The position numbers were made by a program, and so were the translations under genes. This document shows positions 42,439 through 50,938 of a DNA stretch of 64,000 bases, piece by piece. Numbering within the stretch: the first letter of the stretch is position 1; every line of letters begins with the position of its first letter. The notes beneath the pieces are model-generated. The model saw nothing but the letters and a program-made list of their open reading frames with translations, made no database searches and was not told the origin of the DNA. The stretch comes from Rhodoferax ferrireducens (GTDB lineage Bacteria; Pseudomonadota; Gammaproteobacteria; Burkholderiales; Burkholderiaceae_C). Location: NCBI RefSeq assembly GCF_003347515.1, contig NZ_QEII01000297.1:186001-250000 (forward strand). The letters are read 5' to 3'.

Positions 42439-45400
42439 TCAAGCCAATTTTTGGGCAGCCTGCGGACGACGGAATTGAGCCAGTTGGATCTCCCAATTCT
42501 GGCGTGCCGCCTGAAGGTTGCGCGCCTTCACATGGCCGAAACCCCTGATTTGCTCAGGGATTCGGGCAATCGCCAGCGCCAGCGCATATTGCCCAGCATC
42601 TCGGCTGCGGTCGAGCCCGGCAAGCACCTCGTCGATGCTGGCGCGGTACTCGGTGATAAGGGCCCGCTCCTGCCGCCGTTCCTCGCTCTTGCCGAAGACA
42701 TCCAGCGCGGTCCCGCGCAAGCCCTTGAGCCGGGCCAGCACTTTGAAGGCCGTCAGCATGACCGGGCCAAATTGTTGCTTCTGCAACTCGCCCTTTTCGT
42801 TCTTCTTGGCCAGCAGGGGTGGTGCCAGGTGGTAATTGAGCTTGAAGTCCCCCTCAAACATGCCATTGATCTTGGCGTGAAAGGCCGTGTCGGTGTGCAG
42901 GCGCGCCACCTCGTACTCGTCCTTGTAAGCCATGAGCTTGAACAAATAGCGCGCCACGGCCTCGGTGAGCGCCAGGCTCTTCTCGCCAGCGGACTCGTCC
43001 ACGCTTCTGACCTTCTGCACGAAGGCCTGGTACTCCTGCGCGTAAGCCGCATTCTGATAGGCGGTCAGAAACTCCACCCGTTTCGCGATCATCTCGTTCA
43101 GCGGCGTGCGCTTGGTGAACGCCACCACCTGGCCCGGATTGAGCACTTTGTCAAACGCAGCCCGATCATGGGCCGCCCGGCGGCCCCATTCGAAGGCGGC
43201 CTTGTTGTTATCCACAGCCACGGCGTTGAGCTCGATGGCACGCATCAGCGAGGCTTTTTCCAGCGGAATCCAGCCCTGTTGCCAGGCGTAGCCCAGCATC
43301 ATCGGGTTGGTGTAAATGCTGTCGCCCAACAGTTGCGTGGCCGCAGCGTCGGCATTGAAGGCACCGACGGCCTCCAGTCCCACCGCCTTGACCACGTCGC
43401 TGACGCAGGCGTCGGACGGGTTTTCCCAGTTGGCGTTGGTGACAAAGGCTGCTGTCGGTGCGCCGTGGGAATTGAGCGCCACATGGGTGCGCCCGGCGCG
43501 CATGCGCAGCATGGTTTCCTTGCCGGCTGCCACGATCGGGTCGCACGCAATGATGAGATCGGCCGCCGCCATGCTGACACGGGTGGTGCGAATCGCGTCC
43601 TGATTGGCGCCGATCAGCACATGGCTCCAGGTGGCGCCGCCTTTTTGTGCCAAGCCACCGGCATCCTGCGTCACGATGCCCTTGCCTTCCAGATGCGCCG
43701 CCACGCCCAGCAACTGGCCAATGGTGATGACACCGGTGCCACCAACTCCGGCGACCACAATGCCCCAGACGTTCCCGTCCACCCGGTTGATGCCAGGCAA
43801 CACCGGCTCCGGCAAAGCGCCCAACTCAAACGGCGACAAGCCCTTGCCTTTGGCTTTCTTCTTGAGCTGACCGCCCTCCACCGTGACGAAGCTCGGGCAA
43901 AAACCCTTGACACAAGAATAGTCCTTGTTGCAGGTGCTCTGGTTGATCTGGCGCTTGCGGCCGAATTCCGTCTCCAGCGGTTCCACGCTCAGGCAATTCG
44001 ACTGCACGCCGCAGTCGCCACAGCCTTCACACACCAACTCGTTAATGACTACACGTTTGGCCGGGTCCACCAGGCTGCCCCGCTTGCGGCGCCGGCGCTT
44101 TTCGGTGGCACAGGTCTGGTCGTAAATAATGACCGTGGTGCCCAAGATGGAGCGGAACTCGCGCTGAATGCGGTCAAGCTCGTCGCGATGCTCAATGGCA
44201 ATGCCTTCGGGCAGACCGGTGATGTGTTTGTACTTTTCCGGCTCATCCGTGACGATGATTATTTTGATAGCCCCCTCGGCCCGCATGCTCTGGGCAATCT
44301 GCACCACCGAGTGCCCTTCCGGTCGCTCGCCCACTTGCTGGCCGCCGGTCATGGCGACCGCGTCGTTGTAGAGAATTTTGTAGGTAATGTTGACACCCGC
44401 TGCAATGCTTTGGCGCACCGCCAGCAGCCCGCTGTGGAAGTAAGTGCCGTCGCCCAGGTTGGCGAACATATGCTGGTCGTGGCTGAAAGGCTGCTGGCCG
44501 ACCCAAGGCACGCCCTCGCCGCCCATTTGCGTGAAGCCCACGGTGGCGCGGTCCATCCAGATCGTCATGAAATGGCAGCCAATGCCGGCCATGGCGCGCG
44601 AACCCTCAGGCACTTTGGTGCTGGTGTTGTGCGGGCAACCCGAGCAGAACCAGGGTTGCCGGTCCGCGCCCTTTGTTCCGCCCAGCTCAAGGATGTGCAT
44701 GGCACTTTCCTTGGCCTCAAGAATCGCCAGCTGGGCGTCGATGCGGGCGCCGATATCTGAACTCACGCCCAGTTTCTTCAAGCGCTGCGCAATCGCACGG
44801 GCAATGATGGCGGGCGACAGGTCGGCGTTGGCGCGCAGCAGCGTGTTGGCCGTCGGATTCGGATTCGACCACTCACCGCCACTGAACTCGCCCTCGCCCT
44901 CGTTGAACTTGCCCAGCACATTGGGTCGCACATCGGCGCGCCAGTTGTAGAGCTCTTCCTTGAGCTGGTATTCAATGACCTGGCGCTTTTCCTCGATCAC
45001 CAGGATTTCCTGCAGCCCGGTGGCAAATTCGCGCGTCAGTTGCGCCTCCAGCGGCCACACCACGCCGACCTTGTGCAGGCGCAGCCCCACCTGCCGGCAG
45101 GTGTCATCGTCCAGCCCGAGGTCGATCAAGGCCTGGCGCGTGTCGCTATAAGCCTTGCCGCTGGCGATCAGCCCCAGGCGGTCGTTCTGCCCTTCAATCA
45201 CGTTGTAGTTCAGGCGGTTGGCGCGGATATAGGCCAGCGCGGCGTACCACTTGTAATGGAACAGGCGGGCCTCCTGCTCCAGCGCGTGATCGGGCCAGCG
45301 GATGTGCAGGCCGCCGGGCGGCATTTCGAAATCGGTCGGAATTTTGATCTGCACCCGGTCCGGATCGATCATGGCAGTGGCGCTGGACTCGACGATTTCC

Positions 45401-46044
45401 TGAATCGTCTTCATGCCGGCCCAGACGCCAGAGAAACGGCTCATGGCAAAGGCATGAATGCCCAGATCCAGAATCTCCTGCACCGTGGCCGGGAAGAACA
45501 CCGGCAAGCCGCAGGCCTTGAAAATATGGTCGCTCTGGTGCGCCGCCGTCGAGCTTTTGGAAATGTGGTCATCGCCGGCCACCGCAATCACGCCGCCCCA
45601 GGGCGTGGTGCCCGCCATGTTGGCGTGCTTGAACACATCGCTGCAGCGGTCCACGCCCGGGCCCTTGCCGTACCAGATACCGAACACACCATCAAACTTG
45701 TTCGAACCGGGCGGGGCAAAGCCCAGCTGCTGCGTGCCCCACAAGGCGGTGGCGGCCAGCTCTTCGTTGACGCCCGGCTGAAAGACAATGTTCTGCGCCT
45801 TCAGGTATTTCTCGGCCTTCACCAGCGCCTGGTCGTAGCCGCCCAGTGGCGATCCACGGTAGCCGCTGATAAAGCCCGCCGTGTTTTTGCCAATTTGCTG
45901 GTCGCGCAGGCGCTGCAGCATGGGCAGCTTGACCAGCGCTTGCACGCCACTCATGAAAGCGCGCCCGTAGTTGAGCGAATACTTGTCATCCAGCGTCACG
46001 GTCTCAAGGGATTTGCGGATGTGTTCAGGCAGCGGTGCGTTCAT
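42439..46044 (-). CDS. Indolepyruvate ferredoxin oxidoreductase, fused alpha/beta type
   Basis: A 1201-residue cytosolic enzyme that oxidatively decarboxylates aryl- or branched-chain 2-oxo acids to acyl-CoA with ferredoxin. The N-terminal thiamine-diphosphate half shows GFISGYRGSPLGGYD, WYGKGPGVDR and GDDHISKSSTAAHQSDH. A central region has PWFCSGCPHNTSTKVPEGS and the cysteine motif CEGCGDCGVQSNC followed by CNKDYSCVKGFCPSF. The C-terminal gamma-like domain has VVAGVGGTGVITIGQLL. In betaproteobacteria such fused enzymes serve aromatic amino-acid catabolism. The gene is leftward and monocistronic in appearance, separated from yajC by a 121-base region with two hairpins. Confidence 0.94.
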   Translation of the reverse strand: MNAPLPEHIRKSLETVTLDDKYSLNYGRAFMSGVQALVKLPMLQRLRDQQIGKNTAGFISGYRGSPLGGYDQALVKAEKYLKAQNIVFQPGVNEELAATALWGTQQLGFAPPGSNKFDGVFGIWYGKGPGVDRCSDVFKHANMAGTTPWGGVIAVAGDDHISKSSTAAHQSDHIFKACGLPVFFPATVQEILDLGIHAFAMSRFSGVWAGMKTIQEIVESSATAMIDPDRVQIKIPTDFEMPPGGLHIRWPDHALEQEARLFHYKWYAALAYIRANRLNYNVIEGQNDRLGLIASGKAYSDTRQALIDLGLDDDTCRQVGLRLHKVGVVWPLEAQLTREFATGLQEILVIEEKRQVIEYQLKEELYNWRADVRPNVLGKFNEGEGEFSGGEWSNPNPTANTLLRANADLSPAIIARAIAQRLKKLGVSSDIGARIDAQLAILEAKESAMHILELGGTKGADRQPWFCSGCPHNTSTKVPEGSRAMAGIGCHFMTIWMDRATVGFTQMGGEGVPWVGQQPFSHDQHMFANLGDGTYFHSGLLAVRQSIAAGVNITYKILYNDAVAMTGGQQVGERPEGHSVVQIAQSMRAEGAIKIIIVTDEPEKYKHITGLPEGIAIEHRDELDRIQREFRSILGTTVIIYDQTCATEKRRRRKRGSLVDPAKRVVINELVCEGCGDCGVQSNCLSVEPLETEFGRKRQINQSTCNKDYSCVKGFCPSFVTVEGGQLKKKAKGKGLSPFELGALPEPVLPGINRVDGNVWGIVVAGVGGTGVITIGQLLGVAAHLEGKGIVTQDAGGLAQKGGATWSHVLIGANQDAIRTTRVSMAAADLIIACDPIVAAGKETMLRMRAGRTHVALNSHGAPTAAFVTNANWENPSDACVSDVVKAVGLEAVGAFNADAAATQLLGDSIYTNPMMLGYAWQQGWIPLEKASLMRAIELNAVAVDNNKAAFEWGRRAAHDRAAFDKVLNPGQVVAFTKRTPLNEMIAKRVEFLTAYQNAAYAQEYQAFVQKVRSVDESAGEKSLALTEAVARYLFKLMAYKDEYEVARLHTDTAFHAKINGMFEGDFKLNYHLAPPLLAKKNEKGELQKQQFGPVMLTAFKVLARLKGLRGTALDVFGKSEERRQERALITEYRASIDEVLAGLDRSRDAGQYALALAIARIPEQIRGFGHVKARNLQAARQNWEIQLAQFRRPQAAQKLA

Positions 46045-46310
46045 TGTTTGTAGGTCTCCAGGATGCTGGCGGGGCGAAGGTTCATCGCCTTGTGGGCGAC
46101 GGAATCAAGTACTGCTCGCGGATAAGAAGCAGCCTCGGCTGGAGGGAAAGTGTATGCGCGCAGCCCAGATATGTCTTTGCGTTCTTTGCCCGGTTTAGGC
46201 AAGGTTTAGAAAGAATATTGCCAAAAAATCAAACAAACAGAAACGATCAGCATATTGACCTGCCCGCACTGACGACCCGACCCACCCACCGGTAACCCAT
46301 ACGCCGCTAA

Positions 46311-46389
46311 GGCGGGGTTGGGGTGCAGGCCGGGCGCGATTTTAAAAACCGAAGGTTCATGAGCGCCCGGCCTGCACCCCAAGCCCGCC
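46311..46389. other. Structured element, copy 1 (27-bp stem with conserved loop)
   Basis: The arms 46311-46337 and 46363-46389 pair over 27 bases with a single mismatch; the inner 20 are perfect. The 25-base loop begins GATTT, contains ACCGAAGG and ends CATGA, and includes a small inner stem AACC-GAA-GGTT. Copy 2 at 57230-57307 has the same stem length, the same loop blocks, and changed but still paired bases in the stem. No T-run follows on either side. Confidence 0.8.
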
Positions 46390-46424
46390 GGTCCAGCACC
46401 AGCCCTGGCCAGAAAAATACAACA

Positions 46425-46482
46425 AAACAAGCCTCTAGCCCTCACATCCCTTTCGCATAAAGCTATAAATAACATAGCAATA
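46425..46482 (+). repeat. 58-bp dispersed repeat, copy B (intergenic)
   Basis: It aligns gap-free with copies A (14721-14778) and C (35164-35221): AAACAAGCC is shared exactly with C, GCCTCTAGCCC with A, and AGCTATAAATA plus ATAGCAA with C. The imperfect hairpin GCTAT-N7-ATAGC is kept. It lies 35 bases after the structured element, in the same intergenic region. Confidence 0.75.
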
Positions 46483-46695
46483 AACATGAGCAAGTGCCCG
46501 CCCATCTCGACCTCAAGCAATACAAAATTCACACCACTAGGTATAAATCCTAAGTCATATGTGAAATTAAATACCAATCAGCTTGATCAGAGTACCAATG
46601 CCGCAAGAGGAGATCAGTATCGTTCGGGGTGTCAATGCAAACGCATCAACGCATTGAACAGCGCATTCAACTTCCCACAACAAGGAGACATCCCG

Positions 46696-48009
46696 ATGAA
46701 ACCAACAACCCGTCTCAGCGCAGCCGCTGCGCTGGTCATGGCGCTCTGCGGTGCCAGCCATGCGGAGACCGAACTCGTGATTGCCACCGTGAACAACGGT
46801 CACATGATCGAGATGCAAAAACACAGCAAAGTGTTTGAAGCGGCCAATCCCGACATCAAACTCAAATGGGTCACCCTGGAAGAAGGCGTGCTGCGCCAGC
46901 GCGTCACCACCGACATCGCCACCAAAGGCGGCCAGTTTGACGTGATGACCATCGGCATGTACGAAACCCCGATCTGGGGCAAAAAAGGCTGGCTAACCGA
47001 GCTCAAGCCCACCGCCGCCTACGACGTGGACGACCTGCTGCCCGCCATGCGCAATGGCTTGTCGGTGGACGGCAAACTGTTTGCCGTACCGTTTTATGGT
47101 GAAAGCTCGATGCTGATGTACCGCAAGGACCTGGCCGACAAAGCCGGCGTCAAAGTGAGTGACCACCCCACCTGGGCGCAAGTCAAAGACCTTGCCGCCA
47201 AGATCCATGATCCGAAAAACGGTGTGTACGGCATCTGTCTGCGCGGCAAACCCGGCTGGGGCGACAACATGGCCTTCCTGAGCACGCTGGTGAACACCAA
47301 CGGCGGCCAATGGTTCGACATGCAATGGAAGCCGCAGCTCGAATCCAAGCCCTGGAAAGATTCGATCAACTTCTATGTCGATCTGCTGAAAAACTACGGC
47401 CCACCCGGCTCCTCGGCCAACAGTTTCAACGAAATCCTGGCGCTCTACAACGAAGGCAAGTGCGGCATGTGGATTGACGCCACCATTGCGGCCTCGTTCA
47501 TCACCGACCCCAAGCAGTCCAAGGTCGCCGACAAAGTGGCCTTCGCACAGGCGCCGACCGCCGTGACACCGAAAGGCGCCAACTGGCTGTGGGCCTGGTC
47601 ACTGGCCATTCCGGCCGGCTCGCAAAAAGTGGAAGCCGCGACCAAGTTCGTGACCTGGGCCACCAGCAAGGAATACATCAACATGATCGGCAAGGAAGTG
47701 GGCTGGGGCAACATCCCGACCGGCACGCGCAAGAGCACTTACGCCAATGCCGAGTTCCTGAAGGTTGCCAAGTTTGCTGCCGCCGAAAAAACAGCCATTG
47801 ACAGCGCCAACCCCGCTGACAGCACCCTGCCGAAGAGCCCGTATGTCGGCGTGCAGTACGCCGCCATTCCTGAGTTCCAGGCGATTGGCACCACGGTGGG
47901 TCAGCAGATGAGTGCGGCCCTCGCGGGCAAATCGACGGTGGATGCCGCCCTGAAGGCCTCCCAGGTCGCCGCGGAACGTGAAATGAAAAAGGCCGGCTAC
48001 TACAAGTAG
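46696..48009 (+). CDS. Polyol/sugar ABC transporter substrate-binding protein
   Basis: The product is 437 residues from the ATG at 46696, preceded by AAGGAG. A Sec signal peptide (MKPTTRLSAAAALVMALCGA, cleavage about after SHA) leads to a family-1 extracellular binding protein: LVIATVNNGHMIEMQKHSKVFE, FDVMTIGMYETPIWGKKGWL and CGMWIDATIAASFI. It is similar in kind to the SmoE/MtlE proteins that bind sorbitol and mannitol. It is the first gene of a rightward operon with two permeases, an ATPase and polyol dehydrogenases. A terminator-like hairpin follows it, which would let the binding protein be made in excess. Confidence 0.92.
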   Translation: MKPTTRLSAAAALVMALCGASHAETELVIATVNNGHMIEMQKHSKVFEAANPDIKLKWVTLEEGVLRQRVTTDIATKGGQFDVMTIGMYETPIWGKKGWLTELKPTAAYDVDDLLPAMRNGLSVDGKLFAVPFYGESSMLMYRKDLADKAGVKVSDHPTWAQVKDLAAKIHDPKNGVYGICLRGKPGWGDNMAFLSTLVNTNGGQWFDMQWKPQLESKPWKDSINFYVDLLKNYGPPGSSANSFNEILALYNEGKCGMWIDATIAASFITDPKQSKVADKVAFAQAPTAVTPKGANWLWAWSLAIPAGSQKVEAATKFVTWATSKEYINMIGKEVGWGNIPTGTRKSTYANAEFLKVAKFAAAEKTAIDSANPADSTLPKSPYVGVQYAAIPEFQAIGTTVGQQMSAALAGKSTVDAALKASQVAAEREMKKAGYYK

Positions 48010-48063
48010 GCCCTCCGGTTAGGACAGACGAACCCACCGTCTGCTCACGACTGAGTACTGACC

Positions 48064-48093
48064 GGCGCGCGGGGATTCCTCGCGCGCCCTTTT
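48064..48093 (+). terminator. Terminator/attenuator between binding-protein and permease genes
   Basis: GGCGCGCGGGG and the facing CCTCGCGCGCC form an 11-bp stem (one G-T pair) with a short ATT loop, followed by CTTTT. It lies between the binding-protein stop and the first permease start within the same operon. Partial termination here would set the usual excess of binding protein over membrane components. Confidence 0.7.
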
Positions 48094-48109
48094 CCCCAGA
48101 GGCTATGCC

Positions 48110-48970
48110 ATGAACCGATTCCTTCCCCGCGTCTTGCTGGCGCCCGCAGTGCTCACGCTCTTCCTGTGGATGATCGTGCCGCTGGTGATGACCATCTATT
48201 TTTCGCTCATCCGCTACAACCTGCTGCAGCCGGACCAGACCGGCTTCATCGGGCTGGAGAACTTCGAATACTTCATCACCGACCCGTCCTTCAGCACGGC
48301 GGTGATGAACACCTTGTTGCTGCTGGGCAGCGTGATCCTGGTCACCGTCATCGGCGGCATTGGGTTGGCGCTGCTGATCGACGAACCGTTCCCGGGTCGG
48401 GGTCTGGTGCGCATTCTGCTGATCTCGCCCTTCTTCGTCATGCCCACGGTCAACGCGCTGCTGTGGAAGCACATGATGATGAACCCGATTTACGGCGTGC
48501 TGGCCCAAGTCTGGATCTTCTTTGGCGCCACCCCGGTGGACTGGCTGACCGACTGGCCGCTGTGGAGCGTGATCCTGATCGTGTCCTGGCAGTGGCTGCC
48601 GTTTGCGACGCTGATCTTCATCACCTCGCTGCAAAGCATGGACCGCGAACAGCTGGAAGCCTCGCGCATGGACGGCGCCAACTACCTGCAGCAACTGCGC
48701 TACCTCTACCTGCCGCACCTGGGCCGTTCAGTCGCCGTGGTGGTGATGATCGAGATGATTTTCCTGCTCAGCGTGTTCGCCGAAATCTACACCACCACCA
48801 GCGGTGGACCGGGCGACGCCAGCACCAACGTGGCCTTCCTGATCTTCAAGCAGGCGCTGTTGAACTTCGATGCCGGTGTGGCCTCGGCCGGAGCCTTGTT
48901 CGCCGTGGTGCTGGCCAATATCGCCGCCGTGTTCCTGATCCGCATGGTCGGCAAAAACCTCGACAAGTGA
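48110..48970 (+). CDS. Polyol ABC transporter permease (MalF-like)
   Basis: A 286-residue inner-membrane permease with six hydrophobic segments. It carries the EAA coupling loop as EQLEASRMDGANYLQQLRYLYLPHL, which contacts the ATPase. The start (MNRFLPRVLLAPAVLTLFLWM) and the tail resemble SmoF/MtlF of sorbitol/mannitol importers. With the next gene it forms the transmembrane pore. The second permease starts seven bases downstream. Confidence 0.92.
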   Translation: MNRFLPRVLLAPAVLTLFLWMIVPLVMTIYFSLIRYNLLQPDQTGFIGLENFEYFITDPSFSTAVMNTLLLLGSVILVTVIGGIGLALLIDEPFPGRGLVRILLISPFFVMPTVNALLWKHMMMNPIYGVLAQVWIFFGATPVDWLTDWPLWSVILIVSWQWLPFATLIFITSLQSMDREQLEASRMDGANYLQQLRYLYLPHLGRSVAVVVMIEMIFLLSVFAEIYTTTSGGPGDASTNVAFLIFKQALLNFDAGVASAGALFAVVLANIAAVFLIRMVGKNLDK

Positions 48971-48977
48971 GAACACC

Positions 48978-49808
48978 ATGACGCACTCCACCAAAATTCT
49001 GGCGCTGTACTGCCTGCGCACGCTGACCGCCTGGGGCGTGACCCTGCTGCTGTTTTTTCCGCTCGGCTGGCTGGTACTCACCTCCTTCAAGACCGAGCTG
49101 CAGGCGATCTCGGTGCCGCCCAAGCTGTTCTTCCTGCCGACGCTGGAAAACTTCTACATCGTCGAGGCGCGCAGCGACTACCTGCTGTATGCCAAGAACT
49201 CGCTGATCACCAGCGTGGCCTCCACCGTGCTGGGTCTGGCGCTGGCCTTCCCGGCCGCGTATTCCATGGCCTTCTTCAAGGGCAAATACACCAAAGACAT
49301 TCTGATGTGGATGCTCTCGACCAAGATGATGCCGGCGGTCGGCGCGCTGGTGCCGATCTATGTGCTGGCGCAGACCTCGGGCTTGCTGGACACCCGTACC
49401 GCCTTGGTCATCGTCTTCACCTTGAGCAACCTGCCCATCATGGTGTGGATGCTGTACTCGTACCTGAAAGACATTCCCAGCGAAATTCTCGAGGCCTCGC
49501 GCATGGACGGCGCCACCCTGTGGCAGGAGTTCCGCCACGTGCTGCTGCCCCTGACCCTGGGCGGCCTGGCCTCCACCGGCTTGTTGTGCCTGGTGCTGAG
49601 CTGGAACGAAGCTTTCTGGTCGCTGAATCTGAGCGCCGCCAAGGCCGGCACGCTGGCCACGCTGATTGCCTCGTACTCCAGCCCCGAGGGCCTGTTCTGG
49701 GCCAAGCTGTCGGCCGCCTCCTTCATGGCGATTGCGCCCATCGTGGTGTTCGGCTGGTTCAGCCAGAAACAACTGGTGCAAGGCCTGACCTTCGGCGCCG
49801 TCAAGTGA
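48978..49808 (+). CDS. Polyol ABC transporter permease (MalG-like)
   Basis: A 276-residue membrane protein with six hydrophobic segments and the EAA loop SEILEASRMDGATLWQEFRHVLLPL. The PLGWLVLTSFKTELQA segment near the N-terminus and NEAFWSLNLSAAKAGTLATLI near the C-terminus fit the SmoG/MtlG type. It pairs with the MalF-like permease. The ATPase gene begins 35 bases downstream with a GGAG site. Confidence 0.92.
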   Translation: MTHSTKILALYCLRTLTAWGVTLLLFFPLGWLVLTSFKTELQAISVPPKLFFLPTLENFYIVEARSDYLLYAKNSLITSVASTVLGLALAFPAAYSMAFFKGKYTKDILMWMLSTKMMPAVGALVPIYVLAQTSGLLDTRTALVIVFTLSNLPIMVWMLYSYLKDIPSEILEASRMDGATLWQEFRHVLLPLTLGGLASTGLLCLVLSWNEAFWSLNLSAAKAGTLATLIASYSSPEGLFWAKLSAASFMAIAPIVVFGWFSQKQLVQGLTFGAVK

Positions 49809-49843
49809 CCCACACCCTAACAACCTCTATTGGAGACTCTTCC

Positions 49844-50905
49844 ATGGCTTACCTCAAACTTGAGCGCGTCGAGAAACTGTTCGGCGCCAACCGCGTCATC
49901 AAAGGCATTGACCTTGAAATCAAACAGGGTGAATTCGTGGTCTTTGTCGGCCCGTCCGGCTGCGGCAAATCCACGCTCTTGCGCCTGATTGCCGGGCTGG
50001 AAAATATTGACAGCGGCTCACTGCAGCTGGATGGCCGCGACATCACCCACCTGCCTTCGAGCAAACGCGACCTGGCCATGGTGTTCCAGAGCTACGCGCT
50101 GTACCCGCACATGAGCGTGTTCGAAAACATGAGTTTCGCCCTCAAGCTGGCCAAGGCCGATCCGGCCGTGATCCAGGAAAAAGTCGGCCGCGCCGCCAAG
50201 ATACTGAACCTGACCGACTACCTGGAGCGCACCCCCAAGGAGCTCTCCGGCGGCCAGCGCCAGCGCGTGGCGATTGGCCGCGCCATCGTGCGCGCGCCCA
50301 AGGTGTTTTTGTTTGACGAGCCGCTCTCCAACCTGGACGCGGCCCTGCGCGGCCAGACCCGCATCGAGATCGCCAAGCTGCACCGCGACCTCGGCGCCAC
50401 CACCATTTATGTGACCCATGACCAGGTCGAGGCCATGACCCTGGCCGACCGCGTCGTGGTGCTGCGCGACGGCCAGATCGAGCAGGTCGGCACGCCGCTG
50501 GAGCTGTATGACCGCCCAGCGAACCAGTTTGTCGCCCAGTTCATCGGCACGCCGCGGATGAACGTGGTGGCTGCCGCCGACGTGGCGGCGCTCGAAACCG
50601 TCTACGGCCTCGCCGTCCCCCCGGGCGGCTTCGTGGGCTTGCGGCCCGAATACGTCACGCTGCGTCCGGCGGGCCAGGGTCTGCTCCAAGGCACCGTGGA
50701 CCTGGTCGAAGCGCTGGGCGCTGAAACGCTGATTTACATCAGCACCGCGCAGGGGGCGCAGCTGGTGTCGCGCCTGAATGAACGCACCCCGCTGCGTGCG
50801 GGTGACCACGTCGGCGTGCAAATCGATGCCGATACCGCCCATCTGTTCGACGCCCAGGGTCGCATCACGCGCACCGGTCAGGCACGCGATGCGGTGGCCC
50901 ATTGA
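49844..50905 (+). CDS. Polyol ABC transporter ATP-binding protein (MalK/UgpC type)
   Basis: The product is 353 residues from MAYLKLERVEKLFGA; the much longer frame upstream merely overlaps the permease gene. Walker A is GPSGCGKST (36-44), the Q-loop region is MVFQSYALYPHM, the signature is LSGGQRQRVAIGRAIV, and Walker B is VFLFDEPLSNLD with the switch region YVTHDQVEAMTLADR. The C-terminal third is the TOBE-like regulatory domain with FVGLRPEYVTL. It powers the importer formed with the two permeases. The dehydrogenase gene follows after 33 bases. Confidence 0.94.
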   Translation: MAYLKLERVEKLFGANRVIKGIDLEIKQGEFVVFVGPSGCGKSTLLRLIAGLENIDSGSLQLDGRDITHLPSSKRDLAMVFQSYALYPHMSVFENMSFALKLAKADPAVIQEKVGRAAKILNLTDYLERTPKELSGGQRQRVAIGRAIVRAPKVFLFDEPLSNLDAALRGQTRIEIAKLHRDLGATTIYVTHDQVEAMTLADRVVVLRDGQIEQVGTPLELYDRPANQFVAQFIGTPRMNVVAAADVAALETVYGLAVPPGGFVGLRPEYVTLRPAGQGLLQGTVDLVEALGAETLIYISTAQGAQLVSRLNERTPLRAGDHVGVQIDADTAHLFDAQGRITRTGQARDAVAH

Positions 50906-50938
50906 ACCCTTTTTCTTCTTGAACCGCTCGCGTCAACC

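Larger units (their letters stand above)
46045..46695. promoter_or_regulatory. Large divergent intergenic region with repeats and promoters
   Basis: These 651 bases separate the oxidoreductase gene (leftward) from the polyol operon (rightward). They contain the structured element copy 1 (46311-46389), the 58-bp repeat copy B (46425-46482), and an AT-rich stretch at about 46520-46600 that probably carries the operon promoter. Three CGCAT units spaced 8 and 12 bases (46642-46666) lie shortly before the first ATG. I see no protein-coding gene; the open frames here lack motifs. Confidence 0.5.

Noticed and set aside
44254..44275. ATTATTTTGATAGCC in the oxidoreductase gene as another repeat copy
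   Set aside because: The match to the 58-bp repeat is only a few bases, and the encoded IKIIIVTDEPEKY is normal for the family.
42238..44760. 840-codon plus-strand frame opposite the indolepyruvate oxidoreductase
   Set aside because: The minus-strand gene has clear thiamine-diphosphate, cysteine-cluster and Rossmann motifs; the opposite frame has none.
46311..46389. Intrinsic terminator interpretation of the structured element
   Set aside because: No T-run follows on either strand, the region is divergent, and the long conserved loop is unlike a terminator.
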